Assembly: GCA_016271365.2 (NCBI GenBank)
Contig: CM028130.1
Coordinates: forward strand, 470,799,501-470,863,500
From: Neoceratodus forsteri
Taxonomy: Eukaryota; Chordata; Ceratodontiformes; Ceratodontidae
Reading direction: 5' to 3'
Length of the DNA: 64,000 nt
Every line of letters begins with the position of its first letter. Position 1 is the first letter of the stretch. The notes below the pieces were generated by a model, which saw only the letters and a list, made by a program, of their open reading frames with translations, ran no database searches and had not been told where the DNA came from. Made by a program: the position numbers and the translations under genes. Below, piece by piece: positions 34,861 through 46,372 of this stretch.

Positions 34861-36679
34861 TAATTCCTAAGCTTCATAGCATCATAAGCTTTTAATAAGG
34901 CCACATTAATTTAATGGCCAAATAGTCAGAATAAAACCAAAAAACAGAACAGCTATATGCAAGGCCAGTAAATTGTAATTAACTAACCAAATAGTTCTTG
35001 ATCTTGGGTTCACAAATTGTTTTCCAAGCATTGTTCTAGTATTGCAGAATTCAGTTTAAATGATATTCTTGTCAATTAAGAGCCAAATAAGCAGAAGTAG
35101 CCAGGAGTAGCAAGCAAATCCCTCAATGAAACAGAATCAGGGCAAAATGATCCTTGTCCAAATGAACAGAAAGTAAATCCTAACAAGATAAAACACAACA
35201 AAAACAAGTTACAATAAAACTCCACATAAAACCATATAAGACCAAAAAAATCACATCGAACTAGTGAAAAAAATAAACTCACAAAAGCTTACATTAGGGA
35301 CCAAATAGCCAAAATAGCCAGGAGTAGCAAACAAATTCCTCAGTGGAACAGAATCAGGGCAGAGTGATCCTATCTAAATGAGCAGAAAGTAAATCCTAAA
35401 ATTAAAATGCAACAAAAACAAATTAGAAAAAAACTCCACACAAAACCAAGTGAAACCAAAAATCAATCTAACTAATGAAAAATGAACTTACAGAAGCAGT
35501 AACATTTCGATAGTGTCCAGACATTAACTCAAGTGAAGAAAGAATAACACCATCACTAAAGAATGCTGAGACATGCACAATATAGAGCTAACGGGGTCAC
35601 ATGATCAGAACTGTGTGAACATTAAAATGAACAGAAATATATACCCAAAAAGAATAAAAAAAGTTATAATGAAACTAAAACAACAACAGGCTACTACACC
35701 TTTATCAGATTCTGCATAAAAAAATTTGCAACACACACAATAACACAGCTAAAAGATGAAAGTACAAGAGAAAAAAATATCCCTTTCAGGCAAAAGCTCT
35801 GTGTAAAGTAAAAATCCCTCCATTGTCAAACAAAGTAGCTCACAGTTTTGTTTTCGTTTGTCCAAATTGTCCTTATTCAAAAGCCGGGATACCGCTTCTT
35901 TTTTTTACTTCTTTTTCTTGTAAATTCCAACATTCCAATGTAAAATAGACAGGAACTGCATCTAGCAGCAGACCCTCATTGGAGTTCAAGCAAGCAGCAC
36001 ACAGTAGTAAAAACTGTTAACAGAGCATCACGTTACAAACAAAAATATCAAATGTAGCAGGGCTTAAATTTCGATTAGTCCAGCCACGCCAGCCATCCAG
36101 TCACTCCAGCCCTCTCAGTTCCCCATGGGACCTCCTCCACCTCGACTCCACCAGGGAAGCTCCTCCACCAAGGACTCCAAACCTGGGGAAAGAGAAGTAG
36201 AAAGTGGGAGCAACAAAAAAGAAGGCAGGCAGCAGAAGAACGACTGGAAAGGACTCAGAGTGCAAGATAAGGCAAATAATCAGTCAACGGTGGTATACCT
36301 ATTCCAAACCTTGACTTCTAGCATCTCTGAGCCCCTGCTATGAGTATCATACACTCCAGCATGCAGGCGTGTCATCAAGGAAAGAAGTGCCAATAAGATG
36401 CAGTCAATCATCACTCAGTTGCAGTTATTTTGCTAAGCCCATCCACAGAGCACAAGTGAAGCTACAGTCTCATGCGAAAGACAATCTGGTTGATGATGTC
36501 ATTATGGTTGCAACATGCAGTCCACATGCCAGCATCCAAGCAGAAGATGTGGATGTGGATGATGATGAATATGATGATGATGATGTCAGTGACCCCTTTT
36601 GGGAACTGGAAAAAAATAAAGTCAAGGTGACTGTGTCTGGGTCTGTGCGTTAACCCCCCCATAAAAAGTTGTGATTAAG
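34861..36679 (-). promoter_or_regulatory. Large LINE 5' UTR with tandem 217-bp monomers
   Basis: About 1.8 kb upstream of ORF1. Two direct repeats, about 35085-35301 and 35302-35515, share AGCCAGGAGTAGCAA, AACAGAATCAGGGCA, AAAGTAAATCCTAA and AAAACTCCACA. Their spacing is 217 bp. Tandem promoter monomers of about this size are known in rodent L1 5' UTRs. A promoter role here is inferred from position only. The 36345-36679 end carries an odd GAT-rich block and the LINE start is placed at 36679 only through the 11-bp flanking repeat. Confidence 0.5.
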
Positions 36680-36690
36680 CAGTTTCAGTT
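36680..36690. repeat. Right target-site duplication of the large LINE
   Basis: CAGTTTCAGTT, identical to 14688-14698, followed directly by GAT codons in the hAT reading frame. Confidence 0.6.
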
Positions 36691-39398
36691 GATGATGATG
36701 ATGATGATGACCCAGTAATAATGATAGGTAGCCATGGTGGTCAGTTGCAGTCCAAGTGTGTACTGCCTGAAAAATCATGTAGCACCCCCCATTTCAGGTC
36801 TTAAAAAACAGAGTCCAATAAGCAGCATCAGAAACATGTTTAAAGTAGGGGATCACAGTCCCTTGTTTGGGATTTTTTTGTGCAAGATGCAAATGATGAC
36901 TCAGTTGCAATCGGCCAGCTTTGCCATGTATGTGTGAGTCGAGGTAAAAAGGGGAGCCATCTGGGCACAGGGGGACAGCATACACATCTTAAGAACAGGC
37001 ACATGGCAGTGTGGACCCAGCACAAGATGGCAGTTAATACCAGAGTGGGGTGTTCATCCTCATCATCAAATGCAATGAGCATGTTATCCCCTTCCTTGAC
37101 TATAAGATCAAGTAGGAATGTGTGCAGTAGGGATGAAATAACAGTAGAGAATTACTACAGGCATGATGAGGTGGAGGAGCATAATGATTTTGAAATCTTA
37201 TCCAGTGGTGGTGAGAGTAGCAGTTTTGGTGGTGGTGGTCAATGCAGTACATCTAGTGCAAGTGGTACATCAACCCCTGTTAATAAATCTGGGAAAATAA
37301 ATGCATTTGTGGATTTTTCATCACCTGTGTAACTGTCTTCATCACACATCCACACTTCACCCCTGGCCATTCTCAGAGCAGGACCATTTGTCATCACACC
37401 CTGTGCAAAACGTTTAAGTCAGCCCACTATGCAGACTATTTTTGCCCAAAAGCTGAAGTACCCACCCAATCATACTGTGTCAAGTGAACTTAATGCTGCT
37501 GTAGCTAAAATGCTGGAAACTGATCTGTTGCCCTCCTCCTTCATGGAGAATTCCAGGTTCTGGTAGGTTGTGGCACATGCCTGTCCAAAATGGAAAGTCC
37601 CATCCAGGACATACTTTTCCACCCATGCTGTCCCTGAGTTGTACTGTACTGTGTCTGACTCTGTAAGACATGCCCTTCAGCATTTCTCCTCTTCATTCAT
37701 CCATTTAAGTATGGATATGTAGACAAGTGGCAAAACAGCGGGGAGTTCATATTTGTGTATAACTGCACATTGGACACAGGTGCTGGGTGTTGTTTGTGCT
37801 GTTGGTAGTGTGAATAATCAGTGTAGTAAGGTGAAGTGTCATTGTAGCAATCTTCCAGGAATTCAACAGCATGCAACGATTGCTATGTGCAATGTGACCT
37901 GTTCACACACTGGTGAAAACATGCTGGACTTGGTACTGACTGAAATTGACAAGTGACTGAAACCCCGTCCCTGAGAGTTGGGTTCACAACAAGTGACAAT
38001 GGGTCAAATGTGATTAAATGCATCACAAATGTTGGCTTTGTTTGGGTTCTATGCATGGCCCACTGTATAAATCTTGTAGTGCAGGAGTTTCTGCAGCACC
38101 CTGATATAAAGGAAATGCTGACAGTTGCACACCGTATCTGTTCTCACTTTTCGTGCTCTGCAAAGGCCCATGACTAACTTCGGCAGTTGCAGCTCCAAAT
38201 CAGCCTCCCGCAGCACCGCCTGAAGCTGGAAGTTGTCACTCTTTGCAACTCCACTTTATACATGGCAGAGAGGTTGTATGAACAATATAAAGCCATCTCA
38301 GAATATTTTGTCATGCACACTAGCTGTGACACTTCCAGAGCCTCCATGTCTATGACAACTGAACAGTGGCACCTCATGGACTCTGTAATAAAAATTTTGA
38401 GGTCTTTTGAACATACCACACAGGCAGTAAGTGGTGAGTCTGACTCCATTAGCCAATCGTTTCCACTGCTGTGGGTGTTGAGGCAGACATTGGTGAATCT
38501 ACAGCATAGTCTTGATGGTGCCGGAGACTGTGCTAGCAGTGTGTTGCTGAAACACATGCTGACAGTATTCGACCAGAATTGGCACATCTTGAGCATTCAG
38601 CATAGTGACAACTTTGCAACAGCAACAATGCTGGACACATGATACAAACATGGAATTGCCTCACTACTGGAGGATGGGCCTGAACAGGTAAAAAATGTCA
38701 GTGAGCAACTGGTGCACTTGATTCATGGGGCACAGAAATCACATGCCAAGGTCAGCAAACCTCAGCAGCATAATCAGGCTGAAGGTCAGTCTGGAGTAGC
38801 ATCAAGCATATCCTGTAAGGGGAAGGGGACTACAGTTCTAGGTGGTCTGTCATCCAAATCAATTGGTATTAACCCACTTTGGGGTGCTTTGTCCCAAGTG
38901 GGGATTTGTGACATAAATGATTCCGGAGAACAGGATGATGCATCAACCATTGGACTTAGTGCAGCACAGCAAATGGTTGACTCATATTTGGCTGAAAACA
39001 GGCATCTGCCAATAACTGATGACTCTCTTTTATACTGGAGTGGAAATGTCATTGAATGGCCAAAGCTGATTGCAGTGGCACTGAAGTACCTGACATGTCC
39101 ACCCTCCAGTGTAAGTGTCGAGAGGGTATTCAGCTCAGCGGGTGAAATAGTTTGGGATCATCATATAAACCTGTCTCCTGCAAATGTCAGTTTGCTGACA
39201 TTCATAAAAATGAATGAGGGGCATATACCAGCTCAGACTGCAACCTCAGTATTCATACCCCGGCATAGTCATGGTTTTGCCGATCTTGTAGAAATGGACC
39301 CTCCTGGTGGCACTGGCAGAATGAAATGGTCTACCACTGAGGAAGATGATGACACAATGGAGAAAGAATTTCCCAGAGGGCAGAATTGCAGACATTGA
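36691..39398 (+). pseudogene. hAT transposase, BED finger to C-terminal dimerisation domain
   Basis: It starts with an Asp run, then LVWDFFVQDANDDSVAIGQL, CHVCVSRGKKGSHLGTGGQH, THLKNRHMAVW (BED zinc finger: CxxC at 36922-36933, paired His near 36980). The catalytic core begins SMDM-stop-TSGKTAGSSYLCI (37711 on), where a TAG at 37720-37722 replaces the usual Trp after the first Asp block. SDNGSNVIKC follows, then AHCINLVVQEFL. TLCNSTLYM (about 38233) stands where active hATs have T-R-W-N-S-T. The C-terminus PPSSVSVERVFSSAGEIVWD, HHINLSPANVSLLTFIKMNE is the hAT dimerisation domain. Many stops and frameshifts: inactive. Probably continuous with 14207-14698 before the LINE inserted. Confidence 0.88.
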
Positions 39399-39682
39399 TG
39401 ACTGCGAGGGCAGCTTTCTGTATGAGGATGATGATGATGATGTTGATGTTGGTAGGTTTTAAGTTAAGTGATTAAAAGGCTGTCACATTTTTTATATGGT
39501 ACATGTCTTGTTTTTCATAAAGTTAAATCAGTGTCCTACTCAGAGTGATTCAAATTCCATATGTCACGTCACATTTGTAACACAGCGCACACTATATCTT
39601 GCCTGCCACCACCTGTTTGCATCTGACATTGATAGTGAATGTGTTAACTTGCAGCATGTTGCAGCTGTTCCCAATCCCCACT
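39399..39682 (+). other. hAT 3' flank
   Basis: GAT-rich tail (ATGAGGATGATGATGATGAT) then AT-rich sequence, probably 3' coding tail or UTR of the hAT element. No recognised terminal repeat. Confidence 0.35.
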
Positions 39683-39925
39683 GCCACCAGATGCAGGAAG
39701 ATGTGAGAGGGAGTGTCATCATGTGCCCCTCTGGACCACCACCATAAAACCGCTGTTGGCCACTGCCACCAGATGCAGGAAGAAGTGAGAGGGAGTGTCA
39801 TCATGTGCCCCCTTGGACCACTACCATAAAACTGCTAATAGCCACTGCCACCAGATGCAGGAAGATGTGAGAGGGTGTATCATTGTGTGCCTATGACCAT
39901 CACCTACCCCACCACCACCACCACC
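39683..39925 (+). repeat. 82-bp tandem repeat, three copies
   Basis: GCCACCAGATGCAGGAAGA starts at 39683, 39765 and 39847 (82-bp spacing). Each copy continues TGTGAGAGGG(A)GT and, further on, GTGCCC, CCATAAAAC. The third is truncated and followed by a CCACCA run. Confidence 0.9.
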
Positions 39926-41384
39926 ACCATTCTGACAATGTTTTCCATTACATGTCTTGCCCATGCCAAGGCACAGGGAGTCAGAGAGGAGACCACATCC
40001 ATCAGCCACAGGCACAAGGCTTCTTACTATCAATACTTTAAAGTGAGTATGTGTACTAATTTTTTCATGCTATTCAACTTCCTTTAGCTGTATTTTGTTT
40101 CCTGTTGCTTTTCTGAGCTGCAGTGGTCAAACACATATGGTCAACTTACTTTGTTTTTTACAGTTTAAGAAATGACTGTCCTTTGCCGAAGGTCTGTATG
40201 GTACAGCATTACTGTCTACAGCAACCTATGGGATATCCATTTCCATACTGGCAAGTATATGAATTTTATTTCATCTGTTCCTTTGTTGTTCTTAATTTTT
40301 TCATACGCGTGCAAATCCGACTGTTGATTCATATAAAGTAGGTGACATGTACCACGTCACATAATATTTGTCCAACACATCACACACTGTAGTGCAGGCA
40401 GCTGCAGCAGCCATGCCAGTATTGAAAAAAGTTTGACCTGGGTCGTGACTTGGCAAGATGTGGTTTTAAAATGTAACTTGAGTTAAGACACAGGGACACT
40501 GACACAGTGTATTGGTTACAGACTGGTGGTACAAAATTTGTGATGTGAAGATTTGGACGTCATGTGGCTTCAGTGGGACAGCTTTCTATCCGTTATCCAA
40601 ATAACTTGTTCAACATCATACCCTCCCCCCCGGGCTGGCAGACATGCAACAAATAGTATGAATTGATGATGATTGTGACCATCATTACTGGACTGGAGAA
40701 GGATGCAGATCAAATCTGTGAAGAATTAACAGAACAATAAACCTTAATGAGACCTTGCAAATGAGAATCCCCACCTCCCCCAAAAAATACCTTTATTGAC
40801 TTGAGAGTATTCCAATCCCAATGCCACAATTTCTCATCAAGCACAGAAATGCACTTACCAACAGTATGTGACCTGTGACACAAAACAATACAATGAGTAC
40901 ATGTATATATATGTTGAACCCCCCAAAAAAAATACATATTATTAGGGTGCAGTCGCGCCCCTATATTTAGGGTTATAAAGGCACTTCTATGTTAAACTTG
41001 AAATTTTGTGTGTTAATAACTTCTGCATGAAATTTGGTATGCGTGGTGGGGCATGGTAGATCTCTTGATTTGCCAAATTTTGTTTTGGTCAGACTTACAG
41101 TTTTTGTGCACCAAGACACAGAAAAATGCACTTTTCTCCAGTTTTGTAAGCAGTTTTGGGGATTTTATGCATGGCGCTGTGCAGCTGTTGTGCAGTGTGC
41201 TGGTCTGTAACTTGGCATGTAAAATGAGCTTGGGTCAAGGAACATGCCACTTTTTGTTTGGTGAAAAAATATTAATCCATTCAAAAGTTATTCAACTTTT
41301 TAGCTCCCATTATAAGTGTATGGGAAAATTTACATTGTTATTTTGCAAAAGAAGAATGGGGTTTTGGCCATCTGGTCACTCCTC
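39926..41384. other. Unassigned, likely hAT 3' region then AT-rich repeat
   Basis: No coding evidence. 40.93-41.38 kb (from AGGGTGCAGTCGCGCCCCTA) contains TTAACTTGAAATTT-like words similar to the repeat at 46.66 kb (TTTTAACTTGAAATTTGGAG), so it may be the left flank of one repeat complex. The hAT right end was not located. Confidence 0.3.
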
Positions 41385-41672
41385 ATGATCAAAGAATTTG
41401 CAGGCTCGCAATCAAAGAATCTTCGATCACGAGGAATTTATTGATCGTGATGGCTGCCATCTTGTTTTCAGTTTGCGGTTGGAAAAAACAAATATCTCAG
41501 CTCACAGGTGACTTCTGAAGTAAAACTATAATGGGTTTTGCTCAGGGGTCTTCCCTCTATTGAGCCATGGCTGTGGTTTTATGTAGTTATGTCAAAAAAT
41601 AGAGTTTCAAACTTTTAAATTCTCTGATCGCGGCTCGCTAATGATCTTTGATCGCGAACCTGCAAATTCTTT

Positions 41673-43135
41673 TTATATAACTTTCTTTATTTATATTTTT
41701 CAAATAGATTAATCACACTCCAGACATACATTCACATTTGTAAAGTTTTTCTTAGTTCACATTCAATTAATTATATTTATACCAGAAATCCACATTATAC
41801 CTATGGTGGAGACATGTGATGTTCATATATATCTTTCTTTCTTTCTGGACCTTCCTCGAAGAGTGTGGAGGGATTAAGATGAACTGGATGTCCAATATAT
41901 GGGCCTACTTGCTAGGACATAGGTTACTAAATTTATCAAGTGGGAACAATATTCTCTCCCCTCTTGAGAATACTTTGTAAGAGGGGGTCCAGAGACTATT
42001 ATCTGGGTTCATCTCACTTCTTTCCTTTCTTTCAGGGCACAAAATCCGGTCTCTTCTCAGATATATATATTATCCAATGTCTCCACAGAATTTCTAATTG
42101 TGGTATCCTCTTGTTTATGGCTGCGGTTAAGGCTTCCATTCTATATATAGATATCATAAGGTCATGCCATTGTTGTACTGAGATAGGTAAAGGGGAAGGC
42201 CAATGCTTAGTTATCACCTTTTGAGCTGCCATGAAGGAAATCTTTAAAATTTACTTATGCTAGGATTTCTATATTCCTTTGGCAGATCTAAGAAGAAATA
42301 ACCAGTGGGGTAATCTGGAATCCAGAATCTATAATCTTCTGTAGAGCCTGCTGTAAATCCTGAAAGAAGGAAAAAAGCTTTGGACAACTCCACACTATAT
42401 GTCCTAAAGCTGCTGGGGAATGCCCACATTTTCTCCAACATGCCATGTATTCAGTCCCCCCATATTTCCCCTGGATTGCTGGTGTCCGAAAGTATCTGAT
42501 AAAAATCTTCCACGAGAACTCTTTCCAACTATTTGCCGATAGACCCCACTGCACCCTTTTCTGTGTCCAGGACCATAAATCATCTGTAATCTGAATCCCC
42601 AAGTCATTCTCCCAGGCTTTTTTAATTGAAGTGACTGAATCCCCTTTCCAAGAGAGGAGGGATTGGTATAAGATGGAAACAATGTGGGCCATCGGGGGGT
42701 CTCCTTCCACTGCTCTTTTGAGAGTATAAGCTATTTGAGGTAAAGGAGGACTGCCCATCCCAACTGAGGCTGTAATTTCTTGATGTAATCTCTAATTTGG
42801 AAATATCGAAATCTATCCCGCCACGAAATTCCATACCCATTTACCAAAGTTTGAAATTCCTTTATCATATTGCCTTCCATAAAGTGCCAGATAAGATATA
42901 AACTATGTTCCTCCCATCTTTTAAATCCTTTATCCCACTTAACAGGGGGGAAGTCATCCAGATATGGAACTGAGAACAAGAGATATCTCCAATATTTAGC
43001 CTTCTTATCTCCTAGCATTCCGAACCACATATTTAGGGTTGATGTTGTATAAGGATTACCTATAGTATGGGTTAAGGGGGTCTTCCCTTGTCTCAAAAGA
43101 ACAGATCCAAGATTCACCAGTGCCCCTTCCCCCAT
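41673..43135 (-). mobile_element. 5'-truncated L1 with 18-bp target-site duplication
   Basis: CGAACCTGCAAATTCTTT is present at 41655-41672 and 43136-43153. Between lies the minus-strand 3' end of an L1 ORF2. It encodes HTIGNPYTTSTLNMWFG, then DDLWSWTQKRVQWGLSANSW, KIFIRYFRTPAIQGKYGG, EYMACWRKCGHSPAALGHIV and WSCPKLFSFFQDL. The CWR-x-C ... G-x-x-x-H-(I/W)-(V/W)W-x-C-P block is the L1 C-terminal Cys motif. The 3' UTR ends at the left with an AATAAAG signal (minus strand) and an A-rich tail. Truncation plus a long TSD is the classical outcome of target-primed reverse transcription. One frameshift near 42740. Confidence 0.95.
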
Positions 43136-43571
43136 CGAACCTGCAAATTCTTTGATCGTGAGATTCTTTTATCACAATCTTTGATCGTGAGGGAGGGATG
43201 AGATGGCTAGATTTAAAAATCAAATATATCAGCCCAGGGGTGACTTATGAAGTCAAATTAGGATGGGTTTTGCTCAGGGGGCTTTGTTCTATTGAGTCAT
43301 GCCTGTGGTTTAATGTTGTTCTGTGAAAAAATGGAGTTTTAACATTTTTAATTCTTTGATTGTGAGCCTGCAAATTCTTTGGTCGCGAACCTGCAAATTC
43401 TTTGATCGCGAGATTCTTTGATTGCGATCTTTGTTCATGAAGGAGGGACGAGATGGCCAGATTTTTAGATTGGAAAAAATCAAATATCTCAACACAGGGG
43501 TCACTTGTAAAGTCAGACTAGGATGGGTTTTGCTCAGGGGGCTTCCCTCTATCGAGGCATTCCTGTGGTTT

Positions 43572-46372
43572 TTATTTTTATTTTTTTTATTTATTAGGTC
43601 TAGGATTACAATACCTTTGAGCCAGGGCTCTTTTACAAAGGTTCCATGTCAGGTTACAATTCAAAACATAAGACATGTAAGTCAGATTATAAATTCAATA
43701 CACAGGACAAGGTTACAAAAGTGTAAGCTAAACAGAGTTACAAAGCATCTGAGAAACAAAAAAAGTTTTGGAGGCTAGGTTACAATCAGATTGTGAATGA
43801 GGTGCAGAGAGGATAGAGGACAAGAGAGAGGAAGAGTATGGGGCGGAGAGCTGTAGAGGAGGAGGAGCGCAGCCAGAGGCATTGTCATAGACATAACATG
43901 GGGAAGTGCATGCTAAGGGATAACCAAGTGCTAACAGGAGAGAGAACTACATGAGGTTAGGGAAATATTCATGAGATCTGCTAGTGGAGGCAGTCACAGG
44001 AGCTAGAGGCAGTGAGAGAAAGGTGGAGCCTTGATTTAAATGCACCAAGGGTAGGAGTGGAGGAGATGTAACTGTTTAGACCATTTAGCCAGCTGGGCAC
44101 CCTGTAGGCAAAAGATCTTTGACCTTGTGAGGTTCAACAATGTGGAACCTGCAGGAGCTGTGATTCAGATCCCCTGGTTGAGCAGGGGTTATTGCTAGGG
44201 TGCAGGAGTGCACACACTCCAGGGGGCGCAAGGCCCATAGTTATTTTCTTTGCCATGGTGCAGGTTAGTTACTTTATCCGATTGGTGAGCTGCAGCCATC
44301 CAGTTTGTGCATAGAGGTTGCACGTATGTGTGAGGTGGTGGGATCCAGTGAGAAGTTGACAGGCCTTATTGAGGGAGATGGATATGCATCTAAGAGCGGT
44401 AGCGGGGGCAGAGCCATAGATGATAAGCCCATAGTCAATAATGGAGACAACAGAGCTCTGAACAGTGACAGTCAAGGCTTCTGGGGTAAGATGTTGCCTA
44501 TGCCAGAAGAGAAGGCCAAGGCGAGTATTTGCTGCTTTGGCTACAGAGTCAATGTGGGCACTGTAAGTTAGATGAGGGTCTAGAGTGATCTCAAGGTACA
44601 TAAAGGCTTGAACCTGTTCCAGGGTGACTCCATGAATGGTTTTGATGGATAGTGGTGCAGCTTATGCTTGTTAGAGCTGCTGAACATCATAGACTTTGTT
44701 TTCTTATTGTTGAGGACCAGATTGTGATTTGAGAACCAATTTTCAACAGATGTGAAGTCAAGCTGAATGTTGTCTTGTAGAGGATTAGGATCCTTGTGGG
44801 AGGCAAGAATTACAGCATCATCTGCATAGAGGATGATTGTTTCAGAGCAAGAATTTGGAAGGGAGTTCAGGAACAAGCTGAATAGTAAGGGGCCCAGAAT
44901 GGATCCCTGGGGGACACCTGAGCGAACAGGCCTGGTATCAGAGAGGACATCTGCAATTTTTACTCCGGTTCTCCAAGTAGCTTTTGAACCAGGCAGTGGA
45001 GTCGTGAGACAGCCCAGCATTCAGAAGTTGCACAAGCAGTAGGCGGTGATAGACAGTGCTGAACGCCTTAGTCTGATCAATAAAGATGGACCCAATTTAC
45101 TGACCATTGTCCAGTGAGCTGTGAAGAATGCCAGAGAATTCCAGCAGGGCAGATGAGGTGCTATGTCCTTTCCTGAAGCCATGTTGTTGTGAGCACAGGA
45201 TATTGTATTTGTCCAGAAAATCTGTGAGCTGATCTGCTGCAATACGTTCAAGGGCCTTGGAGAGGGGTGGCAATATAGAGCTCGGATGGTAGTTTCCATG
45301 AGTGGCCTTGTCACCACTTTTATGGACGGGGGTAACAGTGTCGGATTTCCATTTGTCAAGGAACTGGCTAAGCCTAAGTGAGAGGTTGAAAATATATGTC
45401 AGTGGCTGTAACACCTCATCAAGGGTGAGGGACAGCAGTTTAAGGTCAAGTGTATCATTGCTGGATCTGGATTTGGTGATGGCTTTGGCAATGTATTTGC
45501 AGGCATCATGCATCTTCACTGCTTTGAAATAAAAAGGCGGGTGGCTAGAGGAGGAGGAGGAGGCATTGGATGGTAGAGAGTGAGAGTCATAGTCCTTGAA
45601 AAAGTTAGAAGGGGAGAACGCTGCTGAGATCGGTGAATGCAGTGTTGAAGGTATTTGCTATGATTTTAGGGTCAAGCATAGTAGACCCATTTATGTTGAG
45701 TGAGGTAGGGGAGGTTTTTGGCTGCTTCCCAGTGACCTCTTTAATATTGTTCCAAAATGCCTTCCCATTACCCCAGGTATCCATGAGAGCGTTCTTGAAG
45801 TATGTAGATTTCTTTTGCCGGATAGATTTGGTACAGTCATTCCATGCACATTTATAGTTTTGGATGTCAGTTTCTTTACCAGTGGTTCTGGCCAGATCCC
45901 AGAGGTGATTTCTAGATTTTAGTTGGTGTAAGAGATCGTCCGAGAGCCAGGGATTGCAAAGGGCTTTGACTTTATGCTTTTTTAAAAGGAACGTAGGAGT
46001 TACAGGCTGAATTGATAGTGTTGATGAAGTAATCCAGCGCAATATTTACATCTGTTGCTTTGTAGATAGGGGAGCAGTCTAGGAGGTTGAGGCGTGTTTT
46101 AAGGTGCGACAACTGCCCACGTGGTAGGACTCTACTAGTGATGATATTAGGAGGGGGCTTATGGAATTTGTGACCATTCACAGATGACAGGGGAATGGTC
46201 GCTAAGTGAGTCAGGGAGGACTGAGGTATTTGTGATATGAGTTGGGTGGCTGGTAAGAATCCAATCCAGGAGAGTGCTGGTGTCGGATTTATAGTTTTTC
46301 CTGGTCAGAGAGATGACCATCTGGGTGAAATTGGCCGATAAGTTGGCATCCTTATGGACCCCTGCATCAGAC
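43572..46372 (-). mobile_element. 5'-truncated APE-type LINE (I/Nimb-like), RT to 3' end
   Basis: Minus strand. It begins near 46372 in the late endonuclease/linker (KALCNPWLSDDLLHQLKSRN, LWDLARTTGKETDIQNYKCA), then RT: LDKWKSDTVTPVHKSGDKAT, SQQHGFRKGHSTSSALLEF, RSGVPQGSILGPLLFSLFLN, ETIILYADDAVILASHKDPN (YADD at 44818-44829). The C-terminal block DPHLTYSAHIDSVAKAANTR, LGLLFWHRQHLTPEALTVTV follows. The 3' end CCTAATAAATAAAAAAAATA is the LINE tail read on the minus strand. The flanks share only GTTT (43568-43571; 46373-46376), so a short or absent duplication. Frameshifts near 45600, 45050 and 44600. Confidence 0.85.

Larger units (their letters stand above)
14699..36679 (-). mobile_element. 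Near full-length APE-type LINE (I/jockey-like group), heavily invaded
   Basis: A minus-strand LINE of roughly 7 kb after removing inserts: 5' UTR with tandem monomers (34.86-36.68 kb), ORF1 (34.09-34.86 and 29.58-30.11 kb), ORF2 endonuclease (28.4-29.26 kb), linker, RT (17.3-19.06 kb) and C-terminus with a cysteine/histidine motif (14.74-15.1 kb). Inserts are CR1 copies at 15116-15885 (+), 15965-17318 (-) and 30118-34082 (-), and Harbinger at 19063-27943. Flanked by CAGTTTCAGTT. Order and endonuclease type show an APE LINE. The exact clade (Vingi-, I- or jockey-like) needs a tree. Confidence 0.7.

Noticed and set aside
14720..36300. Host gene with multiple exons on the minus strand
   Set aside because: Every conserved block is an endonuclease, RT, ORF1 or transposase motif of a mobile element, and the apparent exon gaps are insertions with recognisable ends.
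36369..36653. 94-residue acidic frame as hAT N-terminus
   Set aside because: Not in frame with the BED finger, while the distant 14207 frame is. Kept only as an open question in the findings.
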